Positions 13,406 to 18,887 of a stretch of DNA of 23,529 nucleotides are shown one piece after another; position 1 is the stretch's first letter; the number at the start of each line of letters is the position of its first letter. The stretch is taken from contig CAZKTU010000087.1 of the NCBI GenBank assembly GCA_964555675.1, forward strand, positions 1 through 23,529, written 5' to 3'. Under the pieces are notes generated by a model. That model did not search any database. It was not told where the DNA came from and saw only the letters and a list, made by a program, of their open reading frames with translations. A program made the translations under genes and the position numbers. Source of the stretch: CAIWXH01 sp964555675. Lineage in GTDB: Bacteria > Chloroflexota > Chloroflexia > Chloroflexales > Chloroflexaceae.

Positions 13406-15130
13406 CTAATCCCCGAACTGGGCCTGGTGCAGCCGGCTGTAGATACCGCCGCTGCGGATCAGCTCCTGGTGGGCGCCCTGCTCGCTGATGCCGTTCTCGG
13501 TCACCACCACGATCCGGTCGGCGTTCTTGATCGTCGCCAGCCTGTGGGCGATGATCAGGGTGGTGCGCCCCGCGGCCAGCTCGGCCAGGGACTGCTGGAT
13601 CACCTGCTCGGTCTCGGTATCGAGGGCCGAGGTCGCCTCGTCGAGGATGAGGATGGGCGGGTTTTTTAGGAACATGCGGGCGATGGCCAGGCGCTGCTTC
13701 TGCCCGCCGGAGAGCTTCACGCCCCGCTCGCCGATCAGCGTGTCCAGGCCCTCGGGCAGCGACTGGATGAAGGCGTCGAGGTGGGCCCGCCGCGCCGCCG
13801 CCCAGATCTCCGGCTCGCTCGCCTCCAGGTTGCCATAGGCGATATTCTCGCGGATCGAGCCGTAGAAGAGGAAGACATCCTGCTGCACGATCCCGATCTG
13901 CCGCCGCAGCGAGGCCAGGGTCAGCGAGCGAATGTCGTAGTCGTCCACCGTGATCTGGCCGCCGTCCACGTCGTAGAAGCGGGGCAGCAGGCTGCAGAGG
14001 GTGGTCTTGCCGGCGCCCGACGGACCCACGAAGGCGACCGTCTCGCCGGGGCGGATGGTCAGGTTGATGCCTTGCAGCACCGGGCGCTGCGGGTCGTAGC
14101 CGAAGGTCACGTCGCGGTAGTGGATCTCGCCCCGCAGCCGCTCCACCGCAATCGCCCCGGGCCGGTCGGCCACCTCGGGCTCGGTGTCGATCACCTCGAG
14201 GAAGCGCTTGAAGCCGGCGATACCCTTGGGGTAGGTGTCGATCACCGCGTTGATCTTCTCGATCGGGCGGAAGAGGATATTCGTCAGCAGGATGAAGCCG
14301 ACGAACTCGCCCGTGCTCAGCTCGCCGCGGAAGATGAACCAGGCCCCGGCGAGCAGCACGAACAGCGAGACGAGCCGCATCAGGATGTAGCTGAGCGACG
14401 AGCTCCAGGCCATGATGCTGTAGGCCCGCAGCTTGGCCCCGCGGAAGCGGGTGTTGTTCTGCGCGAACAGCCGCTTCTCGTGCTCCTCGTTGGCGAAGGC
14501 CTGCACCACCCGCATGCCGCCGATGTTGTCCTCCACCCGCGCGTTGAACTCGGCGATCTCGCCGTACATATTGCGGAAGGCCTGGGTCATCTTGTGGTTG
14601 AAGTGAAAACCCAGCCAGAGCATCCCCGGCACCACCAGGAAGGTGAGCACCGCGAGCTGCGCGTGGACGGCGAGCATCAACACAAAGGCCCCCACCAGGG
14701 TCATCAGGGCGATGAAGAGATCCTCGGGGCCGTGGTGGGCCACCTCGCCGATGTCCCAGAGGTCTGAGGAGATCCGCGACAGCAGGTGGCCGGTCTTGTG
14801 GTTGTCGTAGAAGCGGAACGAGAGCTTCTGCAGGTGGTTGAACATCAGGCGCCGCATGTCGGTCTCGATGTTGATCCCCAGCATATGGCCCCAGTAGGCC
14901 ACGATGAACTGCAGCGCGGCCGTCAGGCAGTAGACCGCCAGCAGCCCCGCGCAGGCGCCCAGGATCAGCGGCCAGTTGAGGCTGGGCAGCAGCGTGTCGA
15001 TCAGATAGTTCACAAAGAGCGGGAAGCTCAGCTCGAGCACCGCCGCCACCACCGCGCAGCTGAAGTCCAGTACAAACAGCCCTTTGTAGGGCCGGTAGTA
15101 CGCCATGAATCGCCGGACCACCTGTGTCAT
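13406..15130 (-). CDS. ABC exporter half-transporter, MsbA/MdlB-like (fused TMD-NBD)
   Basis: This 574-residue type IV ABC half-transporter has six transmembrane helices (about 17-300) followed by a nucleotide-binding domain (about 333-574). Seen in order: the A-loop region FGYDP, Walker A GPSGAGKT (369-376), Q-loop VQQD (415-418), signature LSGGQ (473-477), Walker B ILILDE (493-498) with catalytic E498, D-loop SALD, and switch H529 in AHR. All are intact, so a homodimer would have two working sites. Such proteins flip lipids or export drugs and peptides; the substrate is not inferable. ATG 15130 is chosen because the helix begins there (VVRRFMAYYRPYKG) and the upstream in-frame extension to 15334 is not membrane-protein-like. 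The ribosome site is weak (GAGGA about 13 nt away). It is a single gene. Confidence 0.93.
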   Translation of the reverse strand: MTQVVRRFMAYYRPYKGLFVLDFSCAVVAAVLELSFPLFVNYLIDTLLPSLNWPLILGACAGLLAVYCLTAALQFIVAYWGHMLGINIETDMRRLMFNHLQKLSFRFYDNHKTGHLLSRISSDLWDIGEVAHHGPEDLFIALMTLVGAFVLMLAVHAQLAVLTFLVVPGMLWLGFHFNHKMTQAFRNMYGEIAEFNARVEDNIGGMRVVQAFANEEHEKRLFAQNNTRFRGAKLRAYSIMAWSSSLSYILMRLVSLFVLLAGAWFIFRGELSTGEFVGFILLTNILFRPIEKINAVIDTYPKGIAGFKRFLEVIDTEPEVADRPGAIAVERLRGEIHYRDVTFGYDPQRPVLQGINLTIRPGETVAFVGPSGAGKTTLCSLLPRFYDVDGGQITVDDYDIRSLTLASLRRQIGIVQQDVFLFYGSIRENIAYGNLEASEPEIWAAARRAHLDAFIQSLPEGLDTLIGERGVKLSGGQKQRLAIARMFLKNPPILILDEATSALDTETEQVIQQSLAELAAGRTTLIIAHRLATIKNADRIVVVTENGISEQGAHQELIRSGGIYSRLHQAQFGD

Positions 15131-15516
15131 ACGAGTCTGTGTCCTCAAGCCCGCGCGACGACGCTCTGCGCCGAGACCGGGCGTTCTTGCAGCTGGCTGC
15201 CATGGCGCCCGACACCACCGACGCTCCTCTGACGGCGCGAGCAGCGGAAGCGCGTCGCCCTCTTGAGCACGATTATACCCGCCGCCGCGGGTCGCCTCAT
15301 CGTGCTTCCGCCCTATGCAGCACCTTCTGCCCACGCGCGCGACAGTATCGCCCCAGCGAGCCGCATCTGCAGCCTCCCACGGCGATTGGCAGCGTTTGGC
15401 AGGGCTTTACCTTGCCATGGCAGGGGCTGCGGGCCCAGACTAGGCATGTGCATGTACAGCTCAGGTTTGCCTCGCCGAGCGCACATCGACCAGAGGCTTT
15501 AGCGAGAGATTAGCGC
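15131..15516. other. Intergenic region, 386 bp
   Basis: This holds the leader and promoter of the ABC exporter on the left and the upstream region of a small membrane protein on the right. Beyond the -10 listed separately I see a duplicated TTGGCAG (15386-15392 and 15396-15402) and a 10-bp palindrome TGCCATGGCA (15413-15422) ten bases later, a possible regulator site. An open frame of 129 codons (15124-15513) crosses the region but has no ribosome site or recognisable protein. Confidence 0.5.
15272..15277 (-). promoter_or_regulatory. -10 box TATAAT of the ABC exporter gene
   Basis: The minus strand reads GCGGGTATAATCGTG. Predicted start is near 15265, with a leader of about 135 nt. No good -35 hexamer is visible. 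Confidence 0.5.
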
Positions 15517-15951
15517 ATGAAGGGCAGACTCACGTCGCACCAATTCCACAAGTTCTGGCTCAAGGTCACTGCGGTCATCGTCGGATCTTTTGGCCCGGTC
15601 TTCTTCCTGGGAACCATGCTGCCCACCTCGGAGCCCGCCCGCTGGTCGCTCGATCTCTTGAGCTGGCCCCTTGATGGCCTCCAGACCTTTGCATCGCCCG
15701 ACACGCGGTTTCTGTCTGCGCTGACCGGGGGCTTCCTCTTTGGGTGGGGCGTGATGATCTGGTGTCTGTCGGCCTGGGTCTATGACTCACAACCCGAGAT
15801 GGTGCGCCGGTCGGTCCTGTGCGGCCTGCTCGCCTGGTTCGTACTGGACAGCGCGGGGTCGATCACCTCGGGGACGCCCTCAAACGCGCTCTTCAACATC
15901 ATCGTCCTGCTCGCCGCGGTCGGCCCGTTGTGGCGCCCCGCCAGAGCCTGA
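15517..15951 (+). CDS. Hypothetical small four-helix membrane protein
   Basis: This 144-residue protein is not matched to a named family. Four hydrophobic segments are visible at about 16-35, 66-87, 97-114 and 124-138. The loops carry FGPVFFLGTM, the tryptophan-rich GWGVMIWCLSAWVYD and a DSAGSITSG turn between helices 3 and 4, the last two being the most distinctive parts. Small integral membrane proteins of this shape next to regulators are common and mostly uncharacterised. The ATG at 15517 has only a weak GAGAGA upstream. Its last 72 bp overlap the end of the convergent HxlR gene, so the two 3' ends share sequence on opposite strands. The amino-acid composition supports a real protein. Confidence 0.7.
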   Translation: MKGRLTSHQFHKFWLKVTAVIVGSFGPVFFLGTMLPTSEPARWSLDLLSWPLDGLQTFASPDTRFLSALTGGFLFGWGVMIWCLSAWVYDSQPEMVRRSVLCGLLAWFVLDSAGSITSGTPSNALFNIIVLLAAVGPLWRPARA

Positions 15952-16587
15952 GAGGAGCGTCAGCAGGGCCGGCTGCCCGCGCAGAGCCACCCGCCCCTGT
16001 TCCAGGGCTTCCTGCAGCCGCAGCGTGCCGCCGGCCAGGGCGAAGAGCGTGTCCAGATTCAGCTCGAGCGCGACGTCGGCCGCCACAGCTGTCTCCGTGA
16101 GCACGCTCAGCGCATCACCCTCGGCCCTGACGACGACCGCCTCAATCCCATGTCCATCGTTCAGCAGCACGGCCACGCTCTGCAAGCCGTGGGCGGCGAA
16201 TAGCTGGCGAGCCAGGGCGCGCACCGTGAGCAGGAGCGAATCGCGGCTCGGCGCCTGCCCTGGCTGCATGCTCCCAAGTGACTGCCCGCCCCACTGGGCG
16301 AGGGCCTGCAGTGGCCCATCGAGCCCCCGGCCATAGGGTGTTAGCTCGTACACCGTCGAGGCCGCCGGCGGCGGCAAGACTCGGCGTGCGATCACGCCCG
16401 CCTGCTCCAGGCCCTTCAGGCGGTCGGTCAGGATGTTGGTGCCGATACCCGGCAGCCCGGCCCGCAGGTCGCTGAAGCGTTTCGGGCCGAGCAAAAGATC
16501 GCGCACGATCAGCAGGCTCCAGCGCTCCCCGATCAGATCAAGGGCGTGGGCGATCGGACAATACTGATGGTAGCTGCGCAGTGTCAT
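15880..16587 (-). CDS. HxlR/DUF24-family regulator with SCP2-like C-terminal domain, single conserved cysteine
   Basis: This 235-residue regulator has an HxlR winged helix at about 5-95: YHQYCPIAHALDLIGERWSL, then RDLLLGPKRFSDL, NILTDRLKGLEQAGV and YELTPYGRGL. The C-terminal part (about 115-220) resembles the SCP2-like sterol-carrier domain fused to some HxlR proteins. Cys10 is the only cysteine in the protein and sits where YodB-type sensors have their redox-active cysteine, so sensing of quinones or electrophiles is plausible. It is divergent from a quinone-oxidoreductase-like gene, and a 23-bp inverted repeat covers that promoter. Its own -10 ends 6 nt before the ATG. The last about 24 residues (Gln/Asp/Glu-rich) overlap the convergent membrane-protein gene and may not be conserved. 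Confidence 0.88.
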   Translation of the reverse strand: MTLRSYHQYCPIAHALDLIGERWSLLIVRDLLLGPKRFSDLRAGLPGIGTNILTDRLKGLEQAGVIARRVLPPPAASTVYELTPYGRGLDGPLQALAQWGGQSLGSMQPGQAPSRDSLLLTVRALARQLFAAHGLQSVAVLLNDGHGIEAVVVRAEGDALSVLTETAVAADVALELNLDTLFALAGGTLRLQEALEQGRVALRGQPALLTLLSGSGGAPQRADRGEQDDDVEERV

Positions 16588-16593
16588 GCCCTC

Positions 16594-16622
16594 AGTATAG
16601 CCCCGGTTTCACAATCTGTCTA
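16594..16622 (-). promoter_or_regulatory. Promoter of the HxlR gene (TAGACA-N17-TATACT), probably leaderless
   Basis: On the minus strand TAGACA (16622-16617), a 17-nt spacer and TATACT (16599-16594) form a good sigma70 promoter. Only six bases (GAGGGC) separate the -10 from the ATG at 16587, so transcription should begin at or beside the start codon. Confidence 0.65.
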
Positions 16623-16643
16623 CTTTGTTGCTAATTCATTTTA

Positions 16644-16666
16644 TGTACTTGCAAAATGAAAGTACA
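16644..16666. promoter_or_regulatory. Probable HxlR operator, 23-bp inverted repeat
   Basis: TGTACTT-N9-AAGTACA has perfect 7-bp arms. It contains the TACT...AGTA half-site style described for DUF24/YodB-like regulators. It overlaps the -35 and spacer of the oxidoreductase promoter, so binding would repress it. Confidence 0.65.
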
Positions 16667-16677
16667 CATGCTATGCT
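16649..16677 (+). promoter_or_regulatory. Promoter of the quinone oxidoreductase gene (TTGCAA-N17-TATGCT)
   Basis: TTGCAA (16649-16654), a 17-nt spacer and TATGCT (16672-16677), preceded by an extended -10 TGC. Predicted start is near 16684, with a leader of about 90 nt. Confidence 0.65.
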
Positions 16678-16773
16678 TGGCCTACATCGCACACCTGTTC
16701 ACACGGATGCCGGCCCGCGTGAGCAGCCGCCATGACCTATCGCTCCAAACGCAAGCGCTGAGAGGAGTCCCCT

Positions 16774-17793
16774 GTGAAGGCCATTCAGATCGACCGCTAC
16801 GGCCCGCCCGAGGTGCTGACCTACCGCGAACTGCCGACCCCTACGCCGCAGCCGGGGCAGGTGCTGATCAAAGTCGAGTCGGCCGCGGTCAACTACTCGG
16901 ACGTGATGCGGCGCAGCAATACCCTCTACCCCTTCCCGACGCCCCTGCCGTTCATCCCCGGCAGCGAGGTGGCGGGCTCGATCGCCGCCCTGGGCGACGG
17001 AGTGGCCGGGCCGCCGGTTGGGACGCCGGTTTTCGCCCTGGTGGGGCACGACGGCTCGAGCGGCTATGCCCAGTACGCCCTGGCCGAGGCCGCCCAGGTC
17101 ATCCCCATCCCGCCCGGGCTCAGCGCCGACGAGGCCTGCGGGCTCGTCGTGGCCGGGGCCACGGCGCTGCTGCTGCTCAAGGAGGTGGCCCGGCTCCAGC
17201 CGGGCGAGCGCGTGCTTGTGCCGGGGGCGGGCGGCGGGGTCGGGGCCTACGCGGTCCAGCTGGCCAGGCTCCTCGGCGCCGAGACGGTGATCGGCGCGGC
17301 CAGCGCCCCGGAGAAGCAGGCCCTGGCCCGCAACCTGGGCGCCGATCACGTCATCGACTCCACCCGGCCCGACTGGCCCGAGCAGGTCCTCGCGCTCACC
17401 GGCGGGCGCGGCGTCGATATCCTGCTCGAGATGAGCGGTGGACCGGTGCTCGCCCAGGGCTTGCGCTGTCTGGCCCCCTTCGGCCGCGCGGTGGTGTACG
17501 GAATGGCGAGCCGCGAGCCGCTCCAGCTCGACCAGGAGACCCTGCTGCGTTTCTTCTACAACCCGTCGCCCAACCAGTCGCTGCACGTCTTCAATCTTGG
17601 CCTCTGGTTCGGGCTGCGGCCCGAGGCCGCCGTCGGCGCCCTGCGTGACATGATCGGCTACGCCGCCTCGGGGCAAGTGAAGGTGGCGCTTGGCCAGACC
17701 CTCCCGCTGGCCCAGGCCGCCGAAGCCCACCGCCTGCTCGAGGCGCGTCAGAGCGTAGGCAAGCTCGTCCTCAAGCCCTGGGTCGAGGCCTGA
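16774..17793 (+). CDS. NADPH:quinone oxidoreductase-type MDR enzyme (zinc-free)
   Basis: This 339-residue medium-chain dehydrogenase/reductase has a GroES-like N-terminal domain (1-120) and a Rossmann domain with GAGGGVGAYAVQLA (151-164), the quinone-oxidoreductase form of the NADPH loop. The catalytic zinc cysteine of alcohol dehydrogenases is absent: the equivalent stretch reads AVNYSDVMRR (39-48), as in QOR/zeta-crystallin proteins. Expected reaction: reduction of quinones or activated alkenes with NADPH. GTG start at 16774 has GAGGAG 7 nt upstream and begins the typical MKAIQIDRYGPPEVL. It is divergent from the HxlR regulator with a shared operator, so induction by quinone or electrophile stress is likely. 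Codon use matches its neighbours. Confidence 0.92.
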   Translation: MKAIQIDRYGPPEVLTYRELPTPTPQPGQVLIKVESAAVNYSDVMRRSNTLYPFPTPLPFIPGSEVAGSIAALGDGVAGPPVGTPVFALVGHDGSSGYAQYALAEAAQVIPIPPGLSADEACGLVVAGATALLLLKEVARLQPGERVLVPGAGGGVGAYAVQLARLLGAETVIGAASAPEKQALARNLGADHVIDSTRPDWPEQVLALTGGRGVDILLEMSGGPVLAQGLRCLAPFGRAVVYGMASREPLQLDQETLLRFFYNPSPNQSLHVFNLGLWFGLRPEAAVGALRDMIGYAASGQVKVALGQTLPLAQAAEAHRLLEARQSVGKLVLKPWVEA

Positions 17794-17836
17794 GCGGTGC
17801 GCTGGGCCCCACCACGAGCGATGGTTGCGCGGAACG

Positions 17837-17845
17837 TGGTATCAT
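17837..17845 (+). promoter_or_regulatory. Extended -10 (TGGTATCAT) of the PPTase gene, probably leaderless
   Basis: TGGTATCAT fits TGn-TATnnT and ends 7 nt before the ATG at 17853, the distance expected for transcription starting on the A of the start codon. No ribosome site exists between them. Confidence 0.65.
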
Positions 17846-17852
17846 CCGGCCC

Positions 17853-18635
17853 ATGAGCGCAGACCCGAGCAGCTGGCAGATACCCGCAGCCCACCCCGCG
17901 CTCGGGCCGGATCAGGTGCATCTCTGGCGCAGTCGCCTTGATCTGCCGGCCGCGACCGTGGCCTCCCTCGGGCGGCTCCTATCCGGCGACGAGCTCGAGC
18001 GGGCCCAAAGGCTCGTCTTCGAGCGCGATCGCCGGCGCTTCATCGTGGCTCGGGGCCTGTTGCGCCTCTTGCTCGCCCGCTACACAGGGTCGGCCGCCCG
18101 CGACCTCGTGTTCGGATACGAGGCCCGGGGCAAGCCATTTCTGGCCGGGCCGGCTGGGGTCGCAGCTCCAGCCTTTAACCTGGCGCACGCTGAGGAGTGG
18201 GCCGCGTACGGTTTCACCCTGCGCGGCCCCATCGGCGTCGACATCGAGTACCACACCGCGCTCGAGGACATGGGCCAGCTCGCGGCTACGATCTTCTCGG
18301 AGCACGAGCAGGCGACCCTGGAGGCGGTGCCCGCGCACCAGCGGCTGGCGGCCTTTTATGCCGGCTGGACGCGCAAAGAGGCTTTTGTCAAAGCGCTAGG
18401 GGCTGGCCTGTCCTTCCCGCTCGCCGGCGTCGAGGTCGCGCTGCACCCCGCCGAGCCCGCCCGCATCCTGCGGGTCCGCGCCGAGCTTGGGGCGATACGG
18501 CAGTGGCAGCTGGTCGCCTTCTCGCCGGCGCACGCTGTCTCCGGCGCCGTCGTAGTGGCAGGGCAGCCGCCACAGATCACGCGCTGGGACTTCCCCCACG
18601 CAGGCGCCCGGCTCGACCTAGGGGCGGGAGAATAG
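17853..18635 (+). CDS. 4'-phosphopantetheinyl transferase, Sfp type
   Basis: This 260-residue enzyme moves the phosphopantetheine arm of CoA onto a serine of acyl- or peptidyl-carrier proteins. Seen: basic CoA-phosphate region RRRFIVARGLLR (60-71), KPFLAG (94-99), FNLAHAEEW (108-116, FNLSHS in relatives), the Mg site GVDIEYH (128-134) with D130 and E132, and WTRKEAFVKALGAG (172-185), with E176 and K180 of the W-x-x-K-E-A-x-x-K-x-x-G signature. Length and two-fold pseudo-symmetric layout fit Sfp, which serves PKS/NRPS, rather than the short AcpS. No carrier-protein megasynthase is nearby, so the partner is unlinked. The ATG at 17853 has no Shine-Dalgarno but a -10 just upstream. The coding end lies in the duplicated contig end, intact in both copies. 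Confidence 0.93.
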   Translation: MSADPSSWQIPAAHPALGPDQVHLWRSRLDLPAATVASLGRLLSGDELERAQRLVFERDRRRFIVARGLLRLLLARYTGSAARDLVFGYEARGKPFLAGPAGVAAPAFNLAHAEEWAAYGFTLRGPIGVDIEYHTALEDMGQLAATIFSEHEQATLEAVPAHQRLAAFYAGWTRKEAFVKALGAGLSFPLAGVEVALHPAEPARILRVRAELGAIRQWQLVAFSPAHAVSGAVVVAGQPPQITRWDFPHAGARLDLGAGE

Positions 18636-18658
18636 GACAGGTCCTGTCGGCGCGCCCC
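18604..18658 (+). repeat. 55-bp contig-end overlap, left copy
   Basis: These 55 bases are identical to 18759-18813 and end exactly where the N run begins. They hold the last 11 sense codons and the stop codon of the PPTase gene plus 23 bp. Confidence 0.97.
18636..18648. repeat. 13-bp palindrome GACAGG-T-CCTGTC after the PPTase stop
   Basis: Perfect 6-bp arms around one base, immediately after the TAG. Too short for a sure terminator; it could be part of one, or a regulator site. It is repeated in the right copy of the contig overlap. Confidence 0.4.
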
Positions 18659-18758
18659 NNNNNNNNNNNNNNNNNNNNNNNNNNNNNNNNNNNNNNNNNN
18701 NNNNNNNNNNNNNNNNNNNNNNNNNNNNNNNNNNNNNNNNNNNNNNNNNNNNNNNNNN
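18659..18758. other. Scaffold gap of exactly 100 N, probably artefactual
   Basis: The 55 bp to the left and the 55 bp to the right are identical and abut the N's, so the two contigs overlap and nothing is likely to be missing. The true sequence would be 155 bp shorter here, and the PPTase-to-lipoprotein spacing about 97 bp. Confidence 0.9.
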
Positions 18759-18813
18759 GCGCCCGGCTCGACCTAGGGGCGGGAGAATAGGACAGGTCCT
18801 GTCGGCGCGCCCC
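18759..18813 (+). repeat. 55-bp contig-end overlap, right copy
   Basis: Identical to 18604-18658; it begins at the first base after the N run. The PPTase tail within it should not be annotated as a second gene. Confidence 0.97.
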
Positions 18814-18887
18814 GTAGAGGCGATCCTTCGCGTGCCGGCGCAATCGCTCCGCGAGCACAGGCCCGCAAGCGGCGGCGTCGCCCCGGC

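Noticed and set aside
10065..15218. A 1717-codon minus-strand open frame covering both the propeller gene and the ABC exporter gene
   Set aside because: Antisense shadow: it is long only because GC-rich third codon positions suppress stops. Its translation is low-complexity His/Arg/Ala/Gly-rich and both genes it crosses have clear protein homology.
15124..15513. A 129-codon plus-strand frame between the ABC exporter and the small membrane protein
   Set aside because: No ribosome site and no protein-like pattern (Arg/Pro/Ser-rich); it also covers the exporter's promoter.
18197..18790. An open frame crossing the second N gap and both 55-bp copies
   Set aside because: A product of the false gap; it disappears when the contig ends are merged.
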